Of a stretch of 64,000 nucleotides of DNA, positions 1 to 13,600 are shown one piece after another. The position numbers and the translations under genes were made by a program. Source of the DNA: Stichopus chloronotus (taxonomy: Eukaryota; Echinodermata; Holothuroidea; Aspidochirotida; Stichopodidae); contig CM037850.1 in NCBI GenBank assembly GCA_021234535.1, positions 20,014,446 to 20,078,445 on the forward strand. The letters are read 5' to 3'. Numbering within the stretch: the first letter of the stretch is position 1; each line of letters opens with the position of its first letter. A model generated the notes under the pieces. That model saw only the letters and a program-made list of their open reading frames with translations. It did not search any database and was not told where the DNA came from.

Positions 1-910
1 ACGTATCATAAATTAGTATGACAAAAGGAATATTGAGACCGTGAGTGTAATCGTAGAGTGTAATCGAACATGGCGATGGAGAATGGTTTTGCTATTCAAT
101 TTTATTATGTTACTAATATTATCAAAAGCTCACCCATGTTAACTTCTTCAGTTCCATTTTATGCTACCCATTTGAGAAAGGTCACCCTTTAGTTTCAAGC
201 TTCCCAAGCCTCCACCCCCATTACAAAAGCAAACCCCACAAGATTATGTTATTATAATTTTTTCATGATTTAGGGTATGTCATGTTTGAAGTGTGATGGG
301 GGCAATTAATGTTACCGTATGTGCAACGATCACCTGCAATTTTTGTATTACAAGTTTTCATACTCTTAAGAAATCTATGTAGTCCATTTGCAGGGTGTGT
401 AGGGGGGAATTGGGGGTGATTAAAATATTTTTCTTCTTCTTGTCCTTCTTAGTCCCCTGTAGTCTTGTGAAGAATTATAGTCGAAGGTTCCATTACTGTC
501 CACGTTTAATCAAGATAAAGTCGACCGAGTATTGGCAGGATACAATATTTGCTGGATTCGATCGCAGTCAGTTTTCTGGTGTGATGGTTTCTTTACCTAC
601 GAATAGGTTCGAGTGTACGATATGGTGAAATAAAAGCCTGCTGGAATTTAAATTGCGTGGGAATATACTTTGAAACAAACTTTGTTGGAGATAAAAGGTA
701 TCTTTGATATTTGGATGATCCTAACATTTTTTTGTTTTTTAGAACAACTGCATCTACCCCGACATTAAACAACGTTAGGTATAAATCTGGAGCAATTGCC
801 GTAATCTTCTAAAGCAATTGAGCCTACCGAACATGCAATCAATCAATCAATGGCATGCAACCCATATGGCCACTTATAAATCGGTGGGACTGAATTATTG
901 TTAAATGTTA
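1..910. other. no gene seen (left edge)
   Basis: I find no supported exon here. The sulfotransferase that starts at about 1.36 kb on the minus strand should have its next exons here or beyond the left edge. I looked for the family's later motifs on the minus strand and did not find them. A 77-codon plus-strand open frame at 395-628 has no exon features. Confidence 0.5.
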
Positions 911-1318
911 GCACATTTATGGTGGTTAATTATACTAATGACTGTTATTACATCCATGTGTTCATGTTACAAGAATAATTAACCGATTAAGCTCACCACC
1001 CTTCGTATATGTAGCAGTGGGAACATCATCCTCTCGAAACTGAAACTTCTCGATGGCGTCGATGGAGGACTCCCTCAATGACAGTGGAATTCTCGTGCCT
1101 TTGTAGCGCCGGCAGTACATTTATGGTGGGTATTATATTTATGAATGTTATACATCCATGTGTCCATGTTACAGGAATGGATTAAAATATTAAGCTCACC
1201 ACTTTTCGGGTATGCAGCGATGAGAACATCATCCTCTCGAAACTGAAACTTCTCGATGGCGTCGATAGAGGACTCTTTCACTATTTGTGGAATTTTCGTG
1301 CCTTTGTAAAATCTGGAC
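911..1318. repeat. Tandem duplication of about 200 bp containing the SULT exon
   Basis: Units at about 911-1109 and 1117-1318 both begin ACATTTATGGTGG, continue through a shared intronic stretch (ACATCCATGTGT.CATGTTACA) and end in the same exon (CTCGTGCCTTTGTA / TTCGTGCCTTTGTA). The copies differ by point changes and small indels. Confidence 0.8.
997..1109 (-). pseudogene. Decayed tandem copy of the sulfotransferase first exon
   Basis: This is a second, diverged copy of the SULT exon in the same orientation. It keeps the stretch ESSIDAIEKFQFREDDV and the donor GTGAGC after position 997. It has lost the start codon region, and the PAPS loop YPKSG now reads YTKGG, which removes the serine and proline of the phosphosulfate loop. 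The frame is still open. It may be a dead exon, or an alternative exon that would give an inactive enzyme; dead is more likely. The flanking non-coding sequence (from ACATTTATGGTGG through the exon) is duplicated with it. Confidence 0.7.
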
Positions 1319-1359
1319 ATTTTCTTTTCACGACTTTGCTCCGTACAGTTGTGTATCAA
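1200..1359 (-). CDS. Cytosolic sulfotransferase (SULT), N-terminal coding exon, gene partial
   Basis: This exon encodes the start of a cytosolic sulfotransferase, which moves sulfate from PAPS onto small acceptors such as steroids, phenols or amines. The stretch FQFREDDVLIAAYPKSG matches the family N-terminus. YPKSG is the loop that binds the 5'-phosphosulfate of PAPS. Upstream, FYKGTKIP corresponds to the family's YVKGVPL-type segment. Two in-frame starts are possible: the ATG at 1318-1320 (MSRFYKG) or the upstream one at 1357-1359. The first fits the family length better. The exon ends in phase 1 at 1200, just after the codons for YPKS, followed by a good donor, GTGAGC. The rest of the gene, including the 3'-phosphate-binding and catalytic-His regions, is not visible and probably lies beyond the left edge. 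A diverged copy of the exon lies directly downstream at 997-1109. The family assignment is firm; the substrate cannot be deduced. Confidence 0.8.
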
Positions 1360-1949
1360 AAAGAGAATGTACCGAATATGCTAGATCGACTAGTATCTTC
1401 CAAAACTGAGATTTCCTGTGAATTATGAAAGCACAAAGACCTTTGCAAAGTATCCACAGTTCATATCCCCAATTTGCTCCTGATTTTAAGACCTTGGTCG
1501 TGTTTTAATTTTCTTTGGCGATTTGCTTGTTAGGAACCTCCCACTTAACAAAATGATATGACTTCATCTTCATCAGAAAATATATTTGATAATATGCTTG
1601 CACTCTTTTTTGGCTTCATTTCTAGTAACCAGGATTCGATTAAAGAATTTACACAGCTATTGCAACTGTTGCTTCTTTTAAATAAAATGCTCCTCGAGAT
1701 TTATTGTAAAGCAATTACTGCTGATCAAATTATGTAGAAGCCTTCTTTGGCTGAACATTTCATTCAAGACAATACAAAACAAGCATTAGAGGGTTATTGC
1801 ATCACTGAAATTGTAATTATTTTACAACTCAACAAGTCAAGTGTTGAATACCTGTTCATTCTATTCAAAGTAATTTGTCTTGTGTACTAAACGTACCATA
1901 ATCTGGAAATATTTCAACGATTTCTTGTAAAACATAAAATACATTAAAG
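1360..1949. other. no gene seen
   Basis: This is the upstream flank of the sulfotransferase exon. It would hold its promoter or a 5' untranslated exon. I see no clear TATA box, CpG cluster or coding signal. Confidence 0.4.
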
Positions 1950-2500
1950 TCCGGGAGCCCAGAGAGTATATTCAGCTGAAAAAAAAAGGTACAAAAGGTT
2001 TGATGGATCCCATCATGTAGGTTGGAGCCCAGGAGCCCTCCTGTACATTTGACCTGATTGACCCAAAATTTAGGGCCTTAAAGTGCATTTATTCAGCTGA
2101 AAGATATATGGATACATTTAAATGGAAGGTATCCTCTGGGACACACTGATAGTCAAAATGGCCATAAGAACAATTTACCCTATACGTAGCTTCAGTGAGT
2201 AGCTTTACAGGGTCCCAAAACTTAATGTTATTCATCTACAAAGTTACATGGATAATTCTTTTTGTCTTTAACAAGTATATATTGGGGATCACAAAATACC
2301 AATGACAGCAACGTTATCCTGTATGAGGGCCCAGAGAACAGCTCCATAGGAGCACATGGCCCATAACGACTTAAAGCTGAAAATGTACTTGGATAATTTT
2401 TTTGCTTTTGAAAGAGTATATCTCATGGATCACAAAGTTATCAATTACAACAGCTTTATCCTATACATGGGCCCAGACAGTAGCTCCAATGGTTCATAAC
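1950..2500. repeat. Degenerate tandem repeat, unit about 130-140 bp
   Basis: The clearest pair is 2233-2370 and 2371-2500. Both carry a run of shared words in order: ACATGGATAAT or ACTTGGATAAT, a T-rich tract, AGTATAT, GGATCACAAA, TTATCCT.TA, GGGCCCAGA, CAGCTCCA or TAGCTCCA, and CATAACG. Older copies appear at about 2096-2210 and near 1950-2040 (GCCCAGAGAGTATATTCAGCTGAA). I see no coding capacity. Confidence 0.6.
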
Positions 2501-5500
2501 GAAATCTATCCCTCATGCACTGTAGCATACGTTTTGTTGAAAGCGGATTGGCCACATTTAGCTGAATTATCATCACTATTTCAAAGGCATAAACTGATAC
2601 GCTGCCTGCCCTTGTAATGTACACAGTCAAGTCTGCCACCTGACAAAGAGCTGTTCTGTATGGAAACGTAGTGACAAGCAAAACAGTGAACTGTTTTTAC
2701 AAAATGACTTTTTCTCGTTATAACTGATATTTTCACGATTTGATTAACTCGTCAAAATGAACGATATCTAAGTCTCCGAAGTTATTAGGGGTCGGTCAAC
2801 AATCGGGTGGGACATCGAATTAGGCAAAAGTTATAATAATTAGAATGGTGTCAACGACGTTTAGTTTATCAAAGCTTATCAAATACCATTAGCGATGTTC
2901 AACAACCGGGGTTGCATTAAGCAATTTTTCAGGAGAGATACCCGATTGCGAAAATATCAAAACACATCAGATATCAAAAGATGTTGGGATAAAAAGATTC
3001 CGTCACAAAGACAAAATTTTGAAATCTGATGGTCTTAGTTGGCAAAACTACAATTTTCCTCATTCCGCTATTTTCATGAGATGTTCCAATCTGAAAATTA
3101 AATAACCTTTGTTAGAATGTTGCATTTGAATAGTGGGTTAAACGATTGAGTTTTAGGATTAGCAATGACATGGAGGCTTATTCAAATGCCATAGCCAACA
3201 AAGAACATTCACCCTGTAAAGTTGAACAGTTTTTGCTGCACTATATCATTTACTGCAAAGTATAGTTTGTTTTATGGTAATGGGTCTGTATCTTCTAAGA
3301 AGAAGTAAACGATCTTTACCATCACCGCTGTCATGTTTGGAGGTCGTTTTGGAATTCACTCTTCGATTTGTACATTGCTATTTTACACAAAATACATCTT
3401 TTAGCTGAGAAAGAGGATACAGTTAATGAGGTAAAAAAATCATTGGAAAATGTATTATTCAGAACAACACACTCCGTAATTGCAATGAAACGTGTCTGAT
3501 TCAGAGCTATAATGGATAGAGGAAAGTTGTATCTTACATTCACGTTTCTATTTTTTTTTTAGTTCATTTAGATTAAGTTTTGGATCTTTTATCTGATGAT
3601 TTTATGTCACACACAACATGTCGTCTACCTTCCAGGGGAATAAACTGGTTATAGAGAACTCGGAAAAAAGTCTTTTTTGGGGTGCAAAATTTAAACAATC
3701 AGGACAAGATTACTTTTTGGTAAAATGACGGTCAATTTTAATTTTCTCAATTTCTATATTTTTCATATTTAAATGAAATATTTTAGTTGTATGCTTGACG
3801 ACAGGAAACCTGCTAGAAATGAGCTTTTTAGTAAAAAATAATCCTTAGCGTAAAAATGTAAAAGAAAACTTCCACCATATCGTTTCCTAGTAGGGCCATT
3901 AATATCCTTCACACATTAACTCGTCACCGAATACGCGCATTCATTAATGTGACAGCCTAGTAAGTCACCTATTGTTAACTTGTATAGGCATATGTTTACC
4001 TAATACTTTAATGTCGGTAGCCTCCTCATGTGAAACTGTACGTAGTTATAGATTTATTATTTTCTTTACCATTGTGATATCTTAACTATGGTGTCTGAAC
4101 TGCTTTAGTAGTTGAGTGGGCAGGTATGTAGCTTGAAATGTTTTTATAGTTTGTCTTGGTAAAGTGGATAAAAGTCACTTTGCTGGTTTCCTACCCGGGA
4201 CAGAATCCACTTTAAGCTGTGTTTATTTGTTTACAAATATTCAAAACTGAAACCTCAGCTTTACCTGGTCCCGCAATTATATCTGCAATAGATAAGATTC
4301 TACTTCTCACACTGTCTTCGAAGAAATGATGTTAGCGGTATGTATCCATGTATGTCACGGAGTTATGAAAGAAAAGAATGTTAATAAATGTGAACCCACG
4401 CAGGCGACAGATGGAAAATATGAAACTCTTTCTCAAAATCTGTTGCAAACAGAACTGGATCAGTCATTAAAATACACTTGGTTTCTCAAAAGCTGTCTGA
4501 CATTAAATTTAAACTTGGCCTTCTTACTAAAAACATTTGTCAATGTCGCCATTTTGTCTGAGAATTTCGGACAGTGGTACCTCCTGTAATATCCTACTAT
4601 ATGTTAAAATCGATTTCTTTCTTGTTAGCAGGTTTAGGGAAGTGAATGGACCTTTCAAAATTGACTCTTTGCCAAGTTGATGATGGGATTGGCAGAACTC
4701 AGACGGTCAAATAAAGCTCTCTTTTTTTTTTTTTCAAATGATCCCTTTATGTATCACTGTACACTGCTAAGTCATCAATGTAAGCTTCACTTACTAAAAT
4801 CACATGTTCACTTATTGATCATTCTTTGGAATGTCACAGGTGAATTCGTTATACCGAAAGGAATAACTTTTTATTAGTAAAGTCTACTCGAGGAGAGGGG
4901 GGGGGGCTAACTAATGCTGAAATTGCCAAGGCCTTTTCAGTCAAAGGGATCTGCAAATATCTCCTTAACAAATCAATTAGGGACATATTTTGTTTACAAT
5001 ATATCAATACAATCATCAACTCGAAGAATGCAAGTGACTTAGTTACCGCATTTACTTAACGATAATCTGAACAAAATCGAAAACTACCCACTGGTTTTAG
5101 TGCCAGAATACAAGGTGATCATGGTGATGACCAGTTAATTTTACTTGGTAGTGTAATATCACTATCAAACAACATAATCTGAATTTCTTTTTCCACTTCT
5201 TTTGATTTAAATGGATCTACTCGATACGAGTGTTGCTTCATGGGGTTGTATCACCCACCCCAACATTATGTGACATAACAAAAGTTCTCGAAGGAGAATC
5301 AGAGAACAAAGCTGGATACTCTTCAAACAATTAACGGATCCGTTAATTGATCTTGTTCACTACAAATTGTCATTTTTACACGAAAGTGACACTTTGTGTG
5401 AGAATACCGTAAGAATGGTGTATTAGTTCACTTTTCACACTAAAAACGGACAAAAGTACACTTTTTCTTAGCACCGCCTACCTCATTACTGTCAATTGTT

Positions 5501-7617
5501 AATACCTTTTACATTTTTATTACACCAGCTGTAAATCGTACAAGATATATGGCCTACTATCCGCCGTTTACAAACCACTTGCCCTCGGAGTCAATTCTAT
5601 CACACCTACATGACTCAAAAAGTAAAAAAAAACATTGCTACTACTTCCTTGTTTAGGAATGTACGTAAGCTCTGTGTGGAATGCACACTGTGTCTGTTTA
5701 CTTGTAGAAGTCTGATTATTTTCTATACTTTAAGACTATCTAGAAAGGTATGAGTGGAAGTATTACAAAAATTTAGTATGACGTACGACTGTTACTAGTT
5801 CAAACACATGTACTTTGTTTGTGTCTTTAAATGAACAGTCTTGAGAAACCCCCTATGTTGTATGTTGTATGTTGAAACTCCATAACCCCCCTACCTACCC
5901 TGAAATAGGCTATACGGTAGCTATAAGCAGAAGTCTTAAATTTTGAAAGTATTCTGATCCAATTGCGTCGTTTCCAAATTAAAGAAAAAGAACTAAAGTA
6001 TTGTATGTACGAATTCAAATCCAGACTGCCAAATCATTATTTATGCTAATGATCTTGTATAATCTAATTCTCTAAATTCAGCCCTGCCATGGAGCGCCAT
6101 GTTCTTTAGTATATCTTATATCTTTTGTTCTTTAGTATTATCCTACATCTTTTGAAGAATTAGGAAGTACAAGCTTTCCCCTGTTCAGCAGACATCAGAA
6201 GTTGCACGACTTCAATCGTGTCTTTTGCAGTATACATAAGTACACTCATTCCTAGCTTAATAAGTTATGACCAAAAATGAACTTCCTGTTTCAGGATCAG
6301 CAGTTCACATTCACCAAGCTCACATCTGGTCTTAACGTAAAACTGAAAGGTTTCCAAGAAAACTTCACTAACGTCTGGAAGAAGTTGTATAATTGTTTGT
6401 CATCGAATGTCTAACTGTGACTAAGGTCTGCAAGCTGTAAACGTGCAGTCATTTCTCTAATGTTTAACCGACATGACAGTAAATATCTGATGAAGATGTA
6501 TTCATTTTGTAAAAGTAAGGGAAATATGTCTGATGAGGTTACAGCAAACGTCTTACAAGGGAGCAGATTAGCAGTGCAAAAGAATCCAGGATAAACTTTG
6601 TAACTGGTCGTTTACATAGTGATAATGGAATAGCTTAGGTACACCGTTGCCTCTTTGACCAGAAAGCTATTTTCCAATATTCATGACTAATGCCCAAGAG
6701 CCGTTTACCTGATTGGGAGGGCAGTAGTCTTCTGTCAACTACAACCTTCCGGGCAGGTGTTGGTATGTGCCGCTACAAACTTTACCTGAGCCATCAGTAA
6801 TACACGTTCGTTGAGCGGGCTGTCTGTCAGCCAGCAATAAATTTTGAGAGATTTGAGGAGGGAAAGTTGGAGGGAATTTGGGCAAGGAAAACATGGCACT
6901 TTGCTGCTATTCGATATGCACTTGCTTTCTTAGGAGTATTCATTTTGATTAAACGTTAATTCCTAAAACATTATATTTCGGAATAAAGAATTTCTAGCCA
7001 AAGTGAAATTCGGTCAAAACAAGGGGGACGTCCTTCGCACTCTCACTTTGGACAAGAAAATTTTGGCATTAATACACCAACAAATTTCTGGTACTTGGGT
7101 TCATAATTATGTTGGCGATAGTGTATTTGAATTTGAATAAACTGCTGTTAAACACTCAGGGAAATCGCGACTGGGTGATCCCCCCCCCCCCCCATCTCTT
7201 AAAAAAGGAAAATCGCACAGCAACGATGGTCGGAAAACCTGAAATACCAATTAGAATTCTTTATATCTTATTATAGCAAATTTTATGACGTAAAAGATGT
7301 CAACTATTGCACCAGATTGTGAGGATAGGCCTGGCAATTTAAAACAATTTGAGATTCCATTTGAAATTCTCCTATTAAAGTCTAAAAGCAAGGATAGTCA
7401 GAAAGTCTGACATACCAGTTGAAAGCTTTCATATTTCAGTCTATCACACGTTATGCCTTCAAATGGAAGCCAACTATTGCACTAAATTGTATCCAAGTTG
7501 ACCTAGCAGGTGAAAAATTTCTCCAAAGGTGCTGAAGACACCGTCTCCCTTACAACCCTCTCACAGATCTAGACCAATCATCAATCTTCCCGTGCTTTCC
7601 CCATATAACAAAATACT
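2501..7617. other. Gene-free stretch
   Basis: No exon can be supported on either strand. Open frames are short and have no recognisable motif. It contains a perfect 22-bp palindrome at 5328-5349, homopolymer runs (for example a C run near 7181) and short words repeated at 6100-6160 (GTTCTTTAGTAT). Confidence 0.5.
5328..5349. repeat. Perfect 22-bp palindrome centred on GGATCC
   Basis: The two 11-bp arms, CAATTAACGGA and TCCGTTAATTG, are exact reverse complements with no loop. The bases just outside do not continue the symmetry. It could be a chance palindrome or the remnant of a transposon end. Confidence 0.8.
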
Positions 7618-10600
7618 ATTCCAATGTCTTGATACAATTTTGGTATTTCAATTAAAAGTATTGTCATTACATAGAAAATGTATAAATATGGTGAGCATAA
7701 CTTGGCATCATTTTTAGAGAAATACCGTTCAACATTTTCTGAATGCATTTTGCCAGCATTAAAAACTGACGAAGTAAGTCTTTAATCTAGTGTTTTGAGA
7801 AGGTAGCCCTAGGTAGAATTGTTTACAATGAATTTACATAATAACGAAAGGTGACAAACGTCGAATATTGCAAAGTCGGAAAACCCCAGAGGTAAAGAAA
7901 TAACATGCATGTTATTAAGTTGGAGATATTTCCTTGCGTTTGGTTCGTGGGTGGATGTTTGCATACGGCAGGGTATAAGAATTTAAATTGGTACTACCCT
8001 GGACGTCAACGGATTTCCAGAACTTTCCAGGCACAGAAGGACAGGCATGGAAGCCGATTGCTCTCAGAAAAAAAGTCAGTAGCGGGAAAAAAAAATCTAG
8101 GACAAATCAAGTTTTCTGCCAAATCTCAAGGTCATCTGTGTCAAACATTGCGTCATCTAGCTCTGCCATTTGCATCAATAACAAGATTTGTGTTTATGGT
8201 CAGGTGTCATCATGTCATACATTCTTATTTGGTTCTTATGTGGTGGCATGTAGATCCTTATAAGGATCAATTTAACGTTATGTTCACAATGATTTAAAAA
8301 CTGTGGTTCGATGGACACATTTTTTTATTTCCTCAAAATTGACATTATGTCTGTGTACCATTTATTTCATTGGAGATAACTTTAACGTGGCATGCTTAAA
8401 AAAAAATAAATAAATAAACGTCCATGTCCATGAGTTAAGTATTATTTTAACTGCATGCGCTTTTGGGACACTTTGGGATAATAAATATCTTTCAGGTGAT
8501 AAATCAAGCATATGACTTTTAATTTGTCTAACCCAACGGCAAAATTCGATTAACTAGTGGCTGACTCAGCCTGGCAGCTTTCATTCAACATACCACTGTG
8601 TTTCTTGGAACAAACAAATCGGTGTGCACTAGCAATGTATGTAGGAATAGTTCGAAATAGCTTGTTGCTGACCCCCTTTATAAGGTGATCAGTTTGTAGT
8701 TCATATGCAAATACAATAATTTGGTTTTCACCAAATAGTACAATTACTGATACTCATCAAGAAACAATGACTTGAGTATATTTTATTATACATCAGTGAG
8801 ATCCATGCTACAGCCAATTCCTTATGTAGGCTCATTCACCTTCTAATAACAAGAATCAGTAATTTCTAAATATGAATTATGTTCGTTTTTACCGTTTTTA
8901 GCTCTTTCCAAGCGGTTACTATAATTTTTGTTCATTGCATGACGTGTTCCGTCTACCAACAATCTCCTTGTACAGTCTATTAACACTGTCCTAATCCATT
9001 TAAAAATCAAGGAAAACTACTAAGTGACACGCAATCTTATCCTTCTGGTTTATACACACACACTCACTTAATTTCAAAATCTAGACATAAACCACTTGTT
9101 GTGAAATTTTCACACTGCAAGTTTAAGGAAAAGTATATTCAATAAGGTACCAACTTATTGCTGCAACTAGCCTTTACACTTACTAAAAAGGAATAATCTT
9201 CTGTGTCCGTGTTCACTCCAACAGCACAGATAGGCCTACCAGTACAACCCAGTTGTCATCCATTGACGCTCAGTGTAACATACATGCACAGGAATGTTTT
9301 GGGTGGAGCTGCCAAATAACAGGGCCTACAACATTACTTTGTAAATGTCTCAAAAGACGTAGTTGTTAAAGTAATGCTCATTTACTGTTACTTTCTCTGA
9401 TCAGATTTCCGGTTATGAATATTACTGTATAGGGATATTTCGAGTAATCCTTGAGGATGCTGCATTCTACTGACGTGTGGTAACTTATGATGATATGTTA
9501 CACATTGTTGTTCTCATTTTATTGTGCAGCAGCCATGAATGGATATACATATTCAGAAGAAATACTCAAGCTTGTAATTCTAGCTTCATTTGAATTATTT
9601 AAATTCAGAGTGCAGCGAAAAAAATGTATATGTTTAAATTAATTGTATATGAAAGTCAAAAAATGAAGTAGAAAGTAATATTGTTAATTACTTTATTTTT
9701 TTCCCTTTTCGCTCCTTCCGTTTTTATTCTTCCACTGTTTCTCCTCCATCTGTTCTTAGTTAACGTGTTTAATTTTGAATTACTATTGATATTAACTTTG
9801 TATACAAATATTGTTCTTTGTATTGTTGTTTGTATCAGGAAAGGTCGACCACTAAAGGAAAAAGTTATGAAAAAAATAACGTATCACAGAGTTGTAAGTA
9901 CTTTATATTTGCAAATATCTTTTCTTCGGGCTCTGGTTAATTACTTGATATTCTTATCACTGCTCATAGTGAAAGCTGTAGCTGTGGCTTTGGGAATTGA
10001 GTTATTATTTCTGGTCAAATGTTTTGTTAAATCTCATTTTCTATTATTTTATGAAAGCCAGGTATACATTTTTCACCTATGTTTATACTCGAAACCTGTA
10101 AGGCAGGTCAAGATTTACGCCTCAACAGATTCCATTAGCTAAACCCTAAGTCTCTTGATTCTGTAATTGTGCATCAGTTTTATTACATTGAGTATGACAA
10201 TACATATGTTTTGACAGTACAATGAATACCTGTGCACTGTGGATAGATGCAAGCTGCTGGACTGTGTAGGTCACAGTACGGATCGAAATCAAAGTTGGGC
10301 TGTACCAAAGGTATTAGTAGCTTATGTTTACTTCATTTTTAAAAAGCTTGAATGTGCAATAAACCATTAATTCCTAATAACCCAAAAGCATAATGGTCAT
10401 GATGACGTTAAAAAAAGAAAATCTGATGATTTAAGGGGCGCCCCCGTGCCTTCTACTTTCAGGCTTGTAACAAGAAGCATGACATCCTATACACATAAAG
10501 ATACCTACCTCACGGGATTTGTCTCAATTTCGTTTTGAAAATAGCAAACCTGTTTGGAATGTTTTTCACCCATAAGAATAAAAATATAGCCACGGACATA

Positions 10601-13600
10601 CTATTGCCCCAGTGAAAACTTAATTGGACACAGACGAGAGAAATATTCATCGCTGCCTTTTCTGAAACCTCATTTATTTCAGTGTTATAATTTCATTTAA
10701 AGAATGCAAACATTTATTAATTTCGAAACTGAATCCGCCATACATGAAATCGGAATGCCATCGGACTTATGCTATAGCAGCCCAATTGAGGCCTAACTTT
10801 ATCCTAACGCCTTCCCTGACACAGTATCCAAAATCAAATATAAGGGCCATGCAAACCGACAAAATCCCAAAGGAGGGCCAAATCGGATGTGTTGCCTAAC
10901 ATAAAGTGATATGGGAAAAGAAAGTGATATGGGAAAGATCATTTTGGTGATTTGCTTCCGATTTTGATGGATGGATGCTAAACAAACATTAATGAGTTGG
11001 ATATCAGCATACGATTGTAAAATAATGTAGAACATTTTCAAACGAAGCTCGTTTCATGTTTACAAACACAACAAATATCAAATTAAACAAACTAAAGTAA
11101 AATTACTCAACATACGTTTTACAAGGCACAACTGCTTCCGAAAATAATTACCTTTAACACAAATTACGAAAAGTAAGTCTTTCTATTTGAGTAAACCACG
11201 AAAATTACTCTAGAAGATTTCAACAGATGAACTTTTGCATTTATTGTCGATGGTATACTGTTATAGTCTGTACCATATACAAGCTACTTCCTCCTTGACC
11301 TACCGCGGTACACGACATTTTCGGTATCGAGGGTGTGTCAACAATTTTGGCAGATTTAACTAAATTGCTAGAAATAGAAATATTTTTTTGTGTGTATTAA
11401 AAATCTACAGATACAAAAAAAAAACAAAAAAAAACACGTAAACATTTCCCCCGATGGAATAAGACCAATCCGTAAGCCAAAGAGATTTTTATATATGAAC
11501 CTCAGTAAGTCACCTTCTTAAATGGACGCGCTCTAACAATATTTTACCGTTTATTAGAACATGGCGTCACCGAAAAATCAGGAAACATTTGGTTTGTGAG
11601 GAAAGATCTGATCAAGGCTGCCAGACACATATTTGAACCCCTACCAACCGACCGGTAGGGTAGTACTTACTGCGTAGAAGAGTAATCCAGAATCCGATTT
11701 TCACAATGGAATGCGGAAGTTTCAAATGACGAATACGTCTCAGTCCGCTTATTATGAACTTATTCATGTAAGCCTAACAACAAAAGCTAGTCACGTTCCA
11801 CTAAATAACTACGGTAGCTATGAAGAAACGAAGGAGGTGTTCAGTTACGCAATAACAACGGCATGCCTCTCATAACTAAAATGGCCCTCTGAGACCCTTG
11901 TTTTAGTTTAACGGTCAGAATTCCACTGTATAAGAGAGGAAAAATCAACCTGTATACGAGACTTTCGATTGGGCTGAGTTCAGTTTCCAACATGGTATTT
12001 CGACATTGATATTTAGTGTCTTAAAAATCGTGTTCATTTAAAAACGTCGCACGTCCACTGTTCATTATGAATTACCATAATTAGGGATATTTCCAAAGGT
12101 GCAGAAATTGCAGCTATATGGAATTTCATTGTTTGTGCCTGCCAGTGTGTGCACGTGTATACACAGGGGAAGGTTCATCTGTTCATAAGAATTCCATGGT
12201 CAGAAAAGCATATCTTCAGCCTCGAAAGATCTTCCTTGGGCTTTGGGTCTACCACTCTGGTATTCTAGTTCACAATGTGTTAATATCTCGGCAAGTTAGA
12301 TGATCTCGTATTCTGACAAACTCTGATATATGAATCGCAAACCCAAACGCACAGCGGATCAGAGACGAATTTTGGACTTTCATGTACGCACGTATATGTT
12401 TTTACTCTGGTATGTGTCTGTGTGTATCTGTGTAAGTAGGGGGGATTGTCCGCTCATCATTCCCAAGGGCCAATATTCCACAGGTTCGTTATTCCTAATA
12501 AAACGGAAGGGTTATTATTCCAAAGAGTCGTTGAGTTGTTATTTTGAAGAATCGTTTTTCCCAATCGAATATAGGGGTCATTATTCCGAAGGGTCATTAT
12601 TCCCAATCGAACATAAATGTGACCGTCATTACTTAAAATCGAGCATAAGGGTTATTACTCGGAGGGGGGGGGGGGTTATTCCGAGACCATACAAAATCTC
12701 CTCTATGTGGGAAATGTGTTCAAGGATAACAGCGTGATGCTTCTGTTTTGTTCAAAGGTTCACTGGCATGGCAAACCTTTTTGGAAGAAATTACTCGTGC
12801 TTAAGTGCAACAGGCGTAGAGCGATGAGATTTGCTTGGGGTGGGAAGACAGTTACCATTGTAAGGTTTCCAATCCTAATGAGCTCAAAAGTTCTTAAACA
12901 TGAGATCTCACACATGAGGGCAATATCTGGTGAGGAAGAGCATGCAAGAACATTTTTGGCCTACAAACTCACAAAATAACCAACTCACAAAATATCCAAA
13001 AACAGAAATTTCCCTTACACTGCAGTAGATTCTCTCCTCATTGAAAAGAATTATATACAACAATAGCTTCAAGTTTATTTGTTACGAATATAAGATAGAA
13101 GTAAAGGAAACCAGGAATAATTTTAAAGTTGTCTATCCTGGTCACTTATTAAAGGGAACAAAAAAAAAAAACCACAAACACAAATTGTCGGAGCGGGTCC
13201 TACTTATCCTGTACCATAGACAGTAAAAACATGAAATGCCATTTAGTATGTTATCAGAATTATCGGATGAGAAAAGTATGACAGTTCCTGACCCTCAAAG
13301 TGGTGGGTAGATGGTTTGACGACAGTCGCCATGGTAATGCCAAAAAGTTGTAAATATGTTCTTTATTGCATTAAAGTTGTAAAGACGCAAGATATATATA
13401 TTAATTTTTGACTGACATCATTGCTTGGGTATTTGAAGGAAAGTTTGACGTTCATGATGCAACTTGGTCTGGAAATTAATCAAAACTAAATAGACAAAAG
13501 GGGTGACAAAAAGAGAATAGAAGTCTTGGTGCAGATATTCGTTTAGTTCAAGCCACTTGTGGACCTAAAGACCTTAGTACCATCTGCTTTGTATTATTCT

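Noticed and set aside
395..628. Plus-strand CPRLIKIK, reminiscent of the sulfotransferase SPRLIKTH motif
   Set aside because: It is on the strand opposite to the SULT exon, has no other family motif around it and is probably coincidence.
9681..10142. 153-codon hydrophobic plus-strand open frame
   Set aside because: The homologous segment in duplication copy 2 (near 42440-42910) is broken by stops and indels, and composition alone (T-rich) explains the hydrophobic residues.
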